Notes under the pieces: generated by a model | Seen by the model: only the letters and a program-made list of their open reading frames with translations | Database searches by the model: none | What the model was told of the DNA's origin: nothing | Part shown: positions 1-6,113 of the stretch, one piece after another | Layout: each line of letters starts with the position of its first letter | Position numbering within the stretch: the stretch's first letter is position 1 | NCBI GenBank assembly: GCA_030041195.1 | Contig: JASHOI010000722.1 | Location: forward strand, 1 to 19,628 | Reading direction: 5' to 3' | Length of the DNA: 19,628 bases | Source of the DNA: Streptosporangiaceae bacterium | Lineage (GTDB): Bacteria > Actinomycetota > Actinomycetes > Streptosporangiales > Streptosporangiaceae | Position numbers and translations under genes: made by a program

Positions 1-414
1 CCGCTGGCCGCCGGAGAGCACGCCGACGCGCCGGCCGAGCACCTCGGTCAGCTGCAACTCGTCCGCGACCCGGTCGACGGCCAGCCGCAGCGCGCTGCGC
101 CGCAGCCCGGCCAGGGCGGCGAAAAACCGCAGGTTATCCCGGACGGTCGCGCTGACGTAGAGCGACAGTTCCTGTGGCGCGACCCCGGTCAGCGCCCGGG
201 CACCGCGCCGGTCACGCAGCACGTCAATGCCGCCGACCCGCACCGTTCCCGCGTCCGGACGGACCAGGCCGGTGACGACCTCGACGAACGTCGACTTGCC
301 GGCGCCGTTGTGCCCGATCAGGCCGGTGATCTCGCCGGGCCGGACCTCCAGATCGAAGCCATCGAGCGCCCGGGTGCCGCCGTACCGCTTCACCAGCCCC
401 TGAGCCACGAGCAT
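1..414 (-). CDS. ABC transporter ATP-binding protein (partial, N-terminal 138 residues)
   Basis: This is the N-terminal part of the cytoplasmic ATPase of an ABC transporter; the C-terminal half (Walker B, H-loop) and any permease lie beyond the left edge. The visible 138 codons begin MLVAQGLVKRYGG. They contain Walker A GHNGAGKST (residues 34-42), a Q-loop APQ (79-81) and the signature LSGGQR (133-138) at the cut. The single-domain layout and short spacing suit an ABC-2/DrrA-type exporter or antibiotic-resistance ATPase, but the substrate cannot be told. The ATG at 414 was chosen because AAGGAGG lies 8 bases upstream; an in-frame GTG at 423 would overlap that ribosome site. It diverges from a TetR regulator over 50 bp that contain palindromes, so control by that regulator is likely. 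Confidence 0.93.
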   Translation of the reverse strand, partial: MLVAQGLVKRYGGTRALDGFDLEVRPGEITGLIGHNGAGKSTFVEVVTGLVRPDAGTVRVGGIDVLRDRRGARALTGVAPQELSLYVSATVRDNLRFFAALAGLRRSALRLAVDRVADELQLTEVLGRRVGVLSGGQR

Positions 415-431
415 CGTGGCCACCTCCTTGT

Positions 432-461
432 GATCTACACCGTATAGATCTACACTGTAGA
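432..461. promoter_or_regulatory. Overlapping palindromic operator between ABC ATPase and tetR
   Basis: Seen directly: a perfect 13-bp palindrome TCTACACTGTAGA (449-461) abuts and overlaps a near-palindrome GATCTACACCGTATAGATC (432-450), and GATCTACAC occurs twice (432 and 447). This AT-richer patch lies between the two divergent starts. A TACACT box (451-456) ends 8 bases before the tetR ATG. TetR regulators typically bind such palindromes, so this is the likely self-operator, which would also control the ABC gene. Confidence 0.6.
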
Positions 462-464
462 ACC

Positions 465-1220
465 ATGGTGGACCGAAGGCAAGAGATTTTCGACGCGGCG
501 CTGAAACTGGCCGACGATGAGGGCCTCGAGGCGGTTTCCATGCGGGCCCTTGCCGAGCGGACCGGGGTCACGCCGATGGCGCTGTACCCGCACGTGGGCA
601 GCAAGGCGGCGCTGCTCGACGGCATGCTCGGCCGGGCAGTCGGCCAGATGGTCGCCGACCAGGGCCCGGCGTTTAATGCGGGTGCTGACTGGCGGGAGCG
701 CCTCCGCGTGCTGCTGCGCGGCGCCCGGCAGCTTGCGCACCGGCATCCGTGGGCGGCGGCGCTGGTGTTCTCCCGCCCGTCGGTCACCCCGGACTCCGTC
801 GGCGGCGTCGACTTCTTCTACACCACCCTGCTCGACGCCGGGGTCGCGCCCGCCGAGGTCCCGCGGCTGGAACGGCTCCTCACCACGCTCGCGGTCGGCT
901 ACGGCGCCTCGGAGGTGGGCGGCAGGTTCGGGCCAGCGGATTCTGACGTCCGGGCCCGCCGTCGCCAGTTCCGCGGCGGGCAGTTTCCCGGTCACACCGC
1001 TGTGGTCCGCTGGCTCAAGGCGCCGAACGACTGGGACGCCGAGTTCGAGGCGGACGTCGAGGACCTGCTGCGGCTGGTCGAGGCCGCCGCGACCCGGTCA
1101 GTGCGCGGCGAGCAGCAGCGCGCCGATGACGACCATCGCGGCCCCAGAGAACCGGGTGACAGCCCGGGCGGCGGCGGGCCTGGCGGCGAGGACCTTCCGC
1201 GCCGCGGACCCCAGGCCTAG
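465..1220 (+). CDS. TetR/AcrR family transcriptional regulator
   Basis: This is a DNA-binding repressor of 251 residues. The N-terminal helix-turn-helix (about residues 8-50) has the TetR-type core SMRALAERTGVTPMALYPHVGSK, followed by a helical ligand-binding domain to about residue 208. The family is usually 190-220 residues; here the last 40 or so residues (from RSVRGEQQ) are polar, Gly/Pro/Arg-rich and unlike a folded domain. They are read from the strand opposite the 3' end of the convergent lysE-type gene, an overlap of 123 bp. The start codon has no Shine-Dalgarno sequence, and TACACT 8 bases upstream suggests a leaderless mRNA. It diverges from the ABC ATPase and probably represses it through the palindromes at 432-461. 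The inducer is unknown. Confidence 0.9.
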   Translation: MVDRRQEIFDAALKLADDEGLEAVSMRALAERTGVTPMALYPHVGSKAALLDGMLGRAVGQMVADQGPAFNAGADWRERLRVLLRGARQLAHRHPWAAALVFSRPSVTPDSVGGVDFFYTTLLDAGVAPAEVPRLERLLTTLAVGYGASEVGGRFGPADSDVRARRRQFRGGQFPGHTAVVRWLKAPNDWDAEFEADVEDLLRLVEAAATRSVRGEQQRADDDHRGPREPGDSPGGGGPGGEDLPRRGPQA

Positions 1221-1817
1221 GTAAAACGCGCCGCAGCTCACCACGAAGACAAAGCCGAGAAGGCCGAGCTGGGCGGCCAGCGGCCAGCTCCAGCGCGGGC
1301 TGGTGAACTGCGGCAACAGGGCCAGGAAGAGCAGCAGGCCCTTGGGGTTGAGCGCGCTGACGCCCATGCCCCTGACCAGAACGGCCCGGCCGGTGCCGGC
1401 CGGTGGGGTTGCGGTGCGGGCGGCGGTCCGGGCCGGAGGGGTTGCGGTGCGGGCGGCGGTGCCGGCGGGTGGGGTTGCGGTGGCGGCGGTCCCGGCGGGG
1501 GTGGAGCCGGCCTGGGACGACGCCGGGACCTCTGCAGCGGGACGCCGGGCGAAGGTGGTCGCCCCGTGCCAGATCAGGTAGCAGCCGCCGGCGACGGTGA
1601 GCCCGGCCAGCAGCGCCGGGGACCGGCCCACGATCGCTCCGACGCCGGCCGCCACCACGACCGCGATCCCGGCATAGCCGAGCACCAGGCCGCCGACGGC
1701 CGGAACCACCGAGCGGCCCCGGAGGCTGGCGCCGAGGACGAACGCCCAGTCCGCGCCCGGAACCATGATCAGCAGCAGTGCGACCGCCCAGAACGCGACA
1801 ACGGAACCGGCGGCCAT
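1098..1817 (-). CDS. LysE/RhtB family amino-acid exporter
   Basis: This is an inner-membrane exporter of the LysE/RhtB superfamily, which exports amino acids or related small molecules. It has 239 residues, against about 200-215 usual for the family. The N-terminal segment WAVALLLIMVPGADWAFVLGASLRGR carries the family's PG-D motif near the end of TM1. Further hydrophobic segments follow, with GMGVSALNPKGLLLFLALLPQF marking the conserved NPK region. The extra length is a Pro/Ala/Thr/Arg loop between TM3 and TM4 made of 11-residue repeats. The start at 1817 is the MAAGSVV methionine; upstream in-frame methionines would add a non-membrane extension. TAGCTT ends 7 bases before this ATG, so the mRNA may be leaderless. 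It diverges from an Lrp regulator, the classic arrangement for control of amino-acid efflux. The substrate is not identifiable. Confidence 0.9.
   Translation of the reverse strand: MAAGSVVAFWAVALLLIMVPGADWAFVLGASLRGRSVVPAVGGLVLGYAGIAVVVAAGVGAIVGRSPALLAGLTVAGGCYLIWHGATTFARRPAAEVPASSQAGSTPAGTAATATPPAGTAARTATPPARTAARTATPPAGTGRAVLVRGMGVSALNPKGLLLFLALLPQFTSPRWSWPLAAQLGLLGFVFVVSCGAFYLGLGSAARKVLAARPAAARAVTRFSGAAMVVIGALLLAAH
1405..1500 (-). repeat. 33-bp in-frame tandem repeat in the LysE-type exporter
   Basis: About three copies of a 33-bp unit start at 1405, 1438 and 1471 (plus-strand phase GGGGTTGCGGTG). The first two match closely and the third is shortened to about 30 bp. On the coding strand each unit encodes 11 residues of the pattern TPPAxTAARTA. 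The reading frame is kept, so the repeat lengthens a hydrophilic loop between membrane segments. Confidence 0.85.
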
Positions 1818-1899
1818 GGGAGCAAAGCTAGCCCCGATCAGGCCGAATGTGTTCCCAAATAATCTCGCTATGGCGCTACGGAGTGGAAGAATAAACCCC
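1818..1899. promoter_or_regulatory. Divergent lysE-type / lrp promoter region
   Basis: These 82 bp separate the divergent exporter and Lrp gene and are more AT-rich than the surroundings. For the exporter (minus strand), TAGCTT at 1830-1825 ends 7 bases before its ATG. A direct repeat CGCTA-TGG-CGCTA lies at 1866-1878. Lrp-family proteins normally bind such intergenic regions, but I see no clear palindrome, so no operator is assigned. Confidence 0.4.
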
Positions 1900-2352
1900 A
1901 TGGACGCGCTGGACCGCAAAATTCTTGTTGCGCTGCAGCAGGACGGGCGTCTCACCGTTACCGAGCTGGCCGCGCACGTGGGCCTCAGCGTCTCCCCGTG
2001 CCACCGCCGGCTGCGCGCGCTGGAGCGCAGCGGTGCGATCCGCGGCTACCGGGCGGTCGTGGACGGCGAGGCCGTTGGCCTCGGCTTTGAGGCGCTGGTG
2101 TTCGTCACCATGCGCCAGGAGGACCGGGAGACGCTGATGAGCTTCGAGGAAGGGCTCGCCGCGATACCGAACGTGGTGCAGGCCGAGCGGCTCTTCGGCG
2201 ACCCGGACTACCTGCTCCGCGTCGTCACCGCCGACCTGGCCGCGTACCAGCGGCTGCAGGACGACCGGCTGACCGCCTTGCCCGGCGTGCAGCGGATGAC
2301 CTCAACGCTGGTGATGAAGCGCGTCGTGCACGAGCGGCCGCTGCCCGCTTAG
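1900..2352 (+). CDS. Lrp/AsnC family transcriptional regulator
   Basis: This feast/famine regulator has 150 residues, the standard length. The N-terminal winged helix (about residues 2-50) opens with LDRKILVALQQDGRLTVTEL and has recognition helix SVSPCHRRLRALERSG. A C-terminal RAM ligand-binding domain (about 65-145) includes GDPDYLLRVV (100-109), the conserved strand of the effector pocket. The ATG at 1900 matches the family N-terminus MDALDRKIL; an in-frame ATG at 1870 would add ten residues. A weak GGAAG lies 10 bases upstream. It diverges from the LysE-type exporter and probably controls it in response to an amino acid. Its stop codon overlaps the convergent FMN reductase gene by 4 bp. 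Confidence 0.93.
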   Translation: MDALDRKILVALQQDGRLTVTELAAHVGLSVSPCHRRLRALERSGAIRGYRAVVDGEAVGLGFEALVFVTMRQEDRETLMSFEEGLAAIPNVVQAERLFGDPDYLLRVVTADLAAYQRLQDDRLTALPGVQRMTSTLVMKRVVHERPLPA

Positions 2353-2918
2353 GACGCGGCCCGCAGCGGGCGCAGCGCCTCCTGGGTCCGGGCCAGCTCG
2401 TTCAGCATCGCGTCGGCGGCCTGCTCCATGACCTCGTTCGGCACCAGCACGCCGCCGGAGTCGAGGAACTGGGCGTGGAACGGTATGTTCACGCTCTCGA
2501 ACACCGGGAACATCCGCAGCGTGGTCAGCACCTGCTTGAGCTGCTGCACCGCGCGGGTGCCCGCGGCTATGCCGCCGTAGGAGACGAAGCCGACCGGCTT
2601 GTAGTTCCATTCCCGGTGCAGGTAGTCGATCGCGTTCTTGATCGACGCCGGGTAGCCGTAGTTGTACTCCGGAGTGACGAACACGATCGCGTCGGCGGCG
2701 TCGATGATCGCGCTCCATTCCCTGGTGTGCTCCTTGGTGTACCGCTCCAGCCGCGGGTGGTTCGGCTCGTCGAGCAGCGGCAGGTCGAGCTCGGCCAGAT
2801 CGACGACGGTCACGTCGAACCCGCCGTGGTCCTTGGCGCGCGCGGTGAACCACTCCGAGATCGGGAGGCCAGCACGCCCCGGCCTGGTCGAGCCGACGAT
2901 GATGGTCAGGTTCGGCAT
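2349..2918 (-). CDS. NADPH-dependent FMN reductase family protein
   Basis: This is a cytoplasmic flavodoxin-fold oxidoreductase of 189 residues that would use NAD(P)H and bound FMN to reduce quinones, azo compounds or similar acceptors. The phosphate-binding loop GSTRPGR is at residues 9-15. The family signature PEYNYGYPASIKNAIDYL is at 83-100 and FVSYGGIAAG at 111-120. The ATG at 2918 has GGAAGG 7 bases upstream; an in-frame ATG at 2954 would add twelve residues unrelated to the fold. It diverges from the VOC gene and converges on lrp with a 4-bp overlap of coding ends (TAA and TAG interleaved). The physiological acceptor is unknown. Confidence 0.92.
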   Translation of the reverse strand: MPNLTIIVGSTRPGRAGLPISEWFTARAKDHGGFDVTVVDLAELDLPLLDEPNHPRLERYTKEHTREWSAIIDAADAIVFVTPEYNYGYPASIKNAIDYLHREWNYKPVGFVSYGGIAAGTRAVQQLKQVLTTLRMFPVFESVNIPFHAQFLDSGGVLVPNEVMEQAADAMLNELARTQEALRPLRAAS

Positions 2919-3059
2919 GGGTCTGCCTTCCGTTGCATGTAGTTGAAGATTCAATCACATATAAGCGCGGCCGGGGCGCGGATTGTTCCTGGCGCCGATG
3001 AGTTCTGGGCCACATGCACGTCTGCGGTACAGACCCAGATCGGGAAGGAGCCAACAGTC
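2919..3059. promoter_or_regulatory. Divergent FMN-reductase / VOC intergenic region
   Basis: These 141 bp hold the promoters of two divergent genes. An AT-rich patch at 2941-2965 contains the palindrome TTGAA-GA-TTCAA (2943-2954) next to CATATAAG, a plausible small regulator site. GGAAGGAG (3043-3050) is the ribosome site of the VOC gene. No convincing -35/-10 pair with normal spacing was found on either strand. Confidence 0.4.
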
Positions 3060-3431
3060 ATGTTCGCGAACACGAAGGCGTTCAGCGGATTCGCCGTCGA
3101 CGACCTGGAGCAGGCGCGGCGGTTCTACGGCGACACGCTCGGCATCAAGACCTCCGAGCAGTACGGGCTGATGACCCTGCACCTGGCGGGCGGCAGGGAC
3201 ACGCTGGTCTACCCCAAGGCCGGCCACACACCCGCCGGCTACACGATCCTCAACTTCCCGGTCGACGACATCGAGGCCGCGGTCGACGAGCTGACCGCGC
3301 GCGGAGTGCGGTTCGAGCGGTACGACGGCATGGAGCAGGACGAGCGCGGCATCAGCCGGGGCGGCGGCCCGTACATCGCCTGGTTCACCGACCCGGCGGG
3401 CAACATCCTCGCGGTGCTCCAGGACCGGTAG
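3060..3431 (+). CDS. VOC / glyoxalase-fold family protein
   Basis: This small cytoplasmic protein (123 residues) has the vicinal-oxygen-chelate fold found in glyoxalase I, ring-cleaving dioxygenases and bleomycin-type resistance proteins. It shows two beta-alpha-beta-beta-beta halves: residues 5-55 ([22 protein letters not shown]) and 60-121 ([23 protein letters not shown], ending [13 protein letters not shown]). The start at 3060 has GGAAGGAG 9 bases upstream. It diverges from an FMN reductase and may share control with it; a role in handling electrophiles or quinones would fit, but that is inference. The metal ligands and substrate cannot be assigned with confidence. It converges on the MFS gene with only 8 bp between stop codons. 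Confidence 0.9.
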   Translation: MFANTKAFSGFAVDDLEQARRFYGDTLGIKTSEQYGLMTLHLAGGRDTLVYPKAGHTPAGYTILNFPVDDIEAAVDELTARGVRFERYDGMEQDERGISRGGGPYIAWFTDPAGNILAVLQDR

Positions 3432-3434
3432 CCG

Positions 3435-3451
3435 CCGCGCTACGAGCGCGG
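3435..3451. terminator. Bidirectional hairpin between VOC and MFS genes
   Basis: The perfect inverted repeat CCGCGCT-ACG-AGCGCGG begins 4 bases after the VOC stop and covers the stop codon of the convergent MFS gene. It has a 7-bp GC-rich stem, a 3-base loop and no T tract on either strand, as is common for actinobacterial terminators. Confidence 0.55.
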
Positions 3452-5002
3452 ACGGGCCGCCGACTCGGCGTCGTCCGCTGGCTGGTCCGGGCCGGCCGAC
3501 GGCATCCGCCGCGGGATCACCATGATCGCCGCGATCGTGAGCACGCTGGCCACGACCAGGCCGACGTAGACGTGGTGCGCGGCGGCGGAGATGCCGTCCC
3601 GCAGGTAGCTGGCCGCCGGCCCGAGGCTGGCGGCGTGGCCGATGGTGGCGCTGACCCCGCTGACCGTGCGCGGCAGATGGGGCTTCAGGCTGCCGGGCGC
3701 GCCACGGAGCGTCGCGTTAAGGCTGGTATTGAAGATCGCGCCGAAGACCGCCGCACCGACGCTCTGCCCGAGGTAACGGCAGAACATGACCGAACCGGTG
3801 ACCACGCCGCGCTGACTCCAGCCCACCGTGGACTGCGGGCCCACCACCGTGCACACCGACAGCAGCCCGAGCCCGCCGCCGAGCACGAACGTGTCGACGA
3901 CCGGCTGCCACACCGGCGACACGGGCGGGAACAGCAGGAACGCGGCGACCGCGACCAGGCAGATCACGGCGCCGATCAGCGCGGTGTCGCGGAACCCCAG
4001 CCGCAGGAACAGCCGGGCGGACTGCGAGGTGGCCAGCGGCCAGCCCAGGCTCATCGAGGCCAGCACCGCCCCGGCGGCCACCGCGCCGAGGCCGAGCACC
4101 AGCTGGCCGTAGGTGGGCAGGAACGTGGTCGGCCCGATGACCAGCACCCCGAGCCCGAAGGCGGCCAGCGCCGACCCGGTGAACGCCCGGCGCAGCCACA
4201 GCCACGGCGGCAGGATCGGCTCGACGGCGCGGCGCTCGGCGAGCACGGCCACCGCGGCGGCCCCGGCAGCCACGGCGAAGACCGCGATGCTCGGCGGCGA
4301 CAGCCAGGCCCAGGCCACGCCGCCCTGCAGCAGGCCGAACACCAGCGCGCCGGCGGCCACCAGCACGGCCAGCGCGCCGGCCACATCGATCCGGTGCCGG
4401 GTCCTGGCCACCTGCTCGTGCAGGTAGCGCGCGATCAGCGCGATCGCGACCGCACCCAGCGGCAGGTTGATCAGGAAGATCCAGCGCCACGACGCGTACT
4501 GGGCCAGCGACCCGCCGATCGTCGGGCCGAACACCGCCGAGATCCCCCACACGCTGGCCAGCCAGCCCTGGACCCGGCCGCGGTCCTTCAGCTCGTACAG
4601 GTCGCCGGCCAGCGTGTTGACCGTGGCCATGATCGCGCCGGCCCCGATCCCCTGCAGGCCGCGGAAGCAGATCAGGCTCACCATGTCCCACGACGACGCG
4701 CACAACGCTGAGCCGGTGAGGAAGATCACGGTCCCGGCGATCAGGATCGGCTTGCGGCCCCACTGGTCGGCGAGCTTCCCGTAGATCGGGATCGACACGG
4801 TCTGGGTCAGCAGGTAACCGGAGAAGACCCAGCTGAACAGCGTGAACCCGCCGAGATCGCGGACCACCTGCGGGAGCGCGGTGGACACGATCGTGTTGTC
4901 AACCGCCGACAGCGCCATGGTGACCATGAGCGCGATCAGTATCGGGCGGCGATGGGCGTTGACGCCGGACGCCTCGGGGGCGCGGGGGCTGGCAGTCGTC
5001 AT
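3440..5002 (-). CDS. MFS drug exporter, DHA2 (14-TM) type
   Basis: This is a proton-driven multidrug exporter of the inner membrane, 520 residues long, which fits the 14-helix DHA2 group (EmrB/QacA-like). Numbering is from the ATG at 5002. AVDNTIVSTALPQVVRDL (33-50) in TM1 is the group motif D1, GKLADQWGRKP (75-85) is MFS motif A, and GISAVFGPTIGG (154-165) is antiporter motif C. The C-terminal tail is short and polar. There are two possible starts. The ATG at 5002 lies 9 bases after TATACT, suggesting a near-leaderless transcript. A GTG at 5050 overlaps the marR stop (GTGA) and would add 16 basic residues by translational coupling. It is probably controlled by the upstream MarR. The substrate is unknown. 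Confidence 0.93.
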   Translation of the reverse strand: MTTASPRAPEASGVNAHRRPILIALMVTMALSAVDNTIVSTALPQVVRDLGGFTLFSWVFSGYLLTQTVSIPIYGKLADQWGRKPILIAGTVIFLTGSALCASSWDMVSLICFRGLQGIGAGAIMATVNTLAGDLYELKDRGRVQGWLASVWGISAVFGPTIGGSLAQYASWRWIFLINLPLGAVAIALIARYLHEQVARTRHRIDVAGALAVLVAAGALVFGLLQGGVAWAWLSPPSIAVFAVAAGAAAVAVLAERRAVEPILPPWLWLRRAFTGSALAAFGLGVLVIGPTTFLPTYGQLVLGLGAVAAGAVLASMSLGWPLATSQSARLFLRLGFRDTALIGAVICLVAVAAFLLFPPVSPVWQPVVDTFVLGGGLGLLSVCTVVGPQSTVGWSQRGVVTGSVMFCRYLGQSVGAAVFGAIFNTSLNATLRGAPGSLKPHLPRTVSGVSATIGHAASLGPAASYLRDGISAAAHHVYVGLVVASVLTIAAIMVIPRRMPSAGPDQPADDAESAARPRS

Positions 5003-5017
5003 CTGCGGATTAGTATA
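5003..5017 (-). promoter_or_regulatory. Candidate leaderless promoter of the MFS gene
   Basis: On the minus strand, TATACT (5017-5012) is five of six to the consensus -10 hexamer and ends 9 bases before the ATG. A start of transcription near 5005 would leave about 3 untranslated bases. There is no Shine-Dalgarno sequence before this ATG. No good -35 box was seen. Confidence 0.45.
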
Positions 5018-5046
5018 CCGGCCGTCTCGTTTCGGACGTTTCGCGG

Positions 5047-5526
5047 TCACCCGGCGCCGGGCGGCCTGCCGGGCAGGCTGTCCGCGGCGATGCCCTGTTC
5101 GTCGGCGAGCCTGCGCAGCAGCGTGGTCAGCTGCCGGCGTTCCGTTGCGGTGAGCGAGGCGCCGACCTGGAGGCCGGCGCCGGCCTCCTCGCCGTCGCGC
5201 AGCTTGGCCCGGCCCTGGTCGGTCAGGTACAGCGCGTAGGAACGCCGGTCGGCGGGGTTGCGCCGCCGCTCCACCAGGCCGCGCTGCTCGAGCTCGTCCA
5301 CGAGGAAGACCATGCGGGTGGGGTTGAGTCCCATCAGCTCGCCGATCGCCTGCTGTGACCTGCCCTCGTTCGCCGCCAGCCTGGTGAGCATGCCGAAGTG
5401 CCGTGGTTCCAGGCCAAGCGGGGCGAGCCGCTCGGCGAACTTCCCGGCCACCTGAAAGCCGAGCTGGACGAGGAGAAAGGCGAGGCCGTCGCGCCCGCCG
5501 CGCCGCGAGGCCCGGGAGTCAGTCAC
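5047..5526 (-). CDS. MarR family transcriptional regulator
   Basis: This winged-helix regulator has 159 residues, typical for MarR. The DNA-binding part spans about residues 45-102: helices LTRLAANEGRSQQAIGELMG and NPTRMVFLVDELEQRG, then the wing ERRRNPADRRSYALYLT, which carries the conserved D-R-R-S-Y pattern. Flanking helices form the dimer interface. The start is a GTG at 5526; upstream codons in the same frame run through the operator region and no ribosome site is present. TAATCT (5539-5534) ends 7 bases before the GTG, so the mRNA is probably leaderless. Its stop overlaps a possible GTG start of the MFS exporter by 4 bases, a common regulator-exporter unit. It most likely represses itself, the exporter and perhaps the divergent membrane protein. 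Confidence 0.92.
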   Translation of the reverse strand: MTDSRASRRGGRDGLAFLLVQLGFQVAGKFAERLAPLGLEPRHFGMLTRLAANEGRSQQAIGELMGLNPTRMVFLVDELEQRGLVERRRNPADRRSYALYLTDQGRAKLRDGEEAGAGLQVGASLTATERRQLTTLLRRLADEQGIAADSLPGRPPGAG

Positions 5527-5533
5527 GTATCTT

Positions 5534-5580
5534 AGATTATCACGTTCGACAATACTTTCAGATCGTGATAATTGTAGAAC
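5534..5580. promoter_or_regulatory. Nested palindromic operator upstream of marR
   Basis: Seen directly: ATTATCACG (5536-5544) pairs perfectly with CGTGATAAT (5564-5572). GTTCGACAAT (5544-5553) pairs nine of ten with ATTGTAGAAC (5571-5580). The first block alone, ATTATC-acgttc-GACAAT (5536-5553), is also an imperfect 18-bp palindrome of the size MarR dimers bind. The marR -10 box TAATCT overlaps it. This AT-rich island is the likely MarR operator, serving both divergent genes. Confidence 0.6.
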
Positions 5581-5618
5581 GTCACTATATGCGGCGGGCG
5601 ACCGGAACGAGGTGCTCG

Positions 5619-6092
5619 ATGGAACCAGCAACCCAGCGCCAGACCGAGCCAGCAACCCGGCGCCAGCGCCCCGAGCACTGGCGGGACAACCTGTCCCGGG
5701 GCTACCTGGTGGCCGCGATCCTGCTAGTGATCCAGTACGGGCTCGGCATCGGCGTGAACCTGTACGTCACCGTACCGACCGGGAAGGGCGTGGGGCAGGC
5801 GTTCTCCAGCGGGCCGCTGCTCGCCGTGCACACCGTGCTCGGCCTGCTGCTGGTCCTCACCGCGCTGTCCATGGTGGTCAGGGCGGTCATCGCCAGGCAC
5901 CGGGCCTCGATCGCGCTCTCGGTGCTGGGGCTGCTGGCCATCCTGGCCGCCGCTGGTTACGGCGCGAGCTTCACCCGCGACGGCGCGAACTCGGCGTCGC
6001 TGGGCATGGCGCTGGCCACCGGGGTGGCGCTGCTGTGCTACATCGTCGGGCTGTTCGTGGCGGGGCGCCCCGCCGCGGCCCGGCCGACCTGA
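5619..6092 (+). CDS. Small four-TM membrane protein, function unknown
   Basis: This 157-residue protein is not one I recognise. A charged cytoplasmic N-terminus of about 25 residues (EPATQRQTEPATRRQRPEHWRDN) is followed by four hydrophobic stretches: GYLVAAILLVIQYGLGIGVNLYV, LLAVHTVLGLLLVLTALSMVV, IALSVLGLLAILAAAGYGASF and LGMALATGVALLCYIVGLFVAG. The ATG at 5619 has GAGG 6 bases upstream; an in-frame ATG at 5589 would add ten residues without a ribosome site. It diverges from marR across nested palindromes and so is probably under MarR control with the MFS exporter. A His in TM2 (AVHTVLG) is reminiscent of small haem- or quinone-linked membrane proteins, but that is weak. Confidence 0.85.
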   Translation: MEPATQRQTEPATRRQRPEHWRDNLSRGYLVAAILLVIQYGLGIGVNLYVTVPTGKGVGQAFSSGPLLAVHTVLGLLLVLTALSMVVRAVIARHRASIALSVLGLLAILAAAGYGASFTRDGANSASLGMALATGVALLCYIVGLFVAGRPAAARPT

Positions 6093-6113
6093 CCCCGGTC
6101 AGCGCAGCGGGCC
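6077..6113. terminator. Bidirectional hairpin between membrane protein and MOSC genes
   Basis: Two nested stems are seen: outer GGCCCG (6077-6082) with CGGGCC (6108-6113), and inner CTGACC (6089-6094) with GGTCAG (6097-6102). The inner stem covers both convergent stop codons, which are only 6 bp apart. There is no T tract. It is a likely shared terminator. Confidence 0.5.

Noticed and set aside
1405..1500. Repeat block as a CRISPR array
   Set aside because: The units are contiguous 33-bp in-frame coding repeats without spacers.
3014..4711. A 565-codon open frame opposite the MFS gene
   Set aside because: Its translation is Arg/Gln/His/Pro-rich with no domain. It mirrors the MFS and VOC genes and reflects GC bias.
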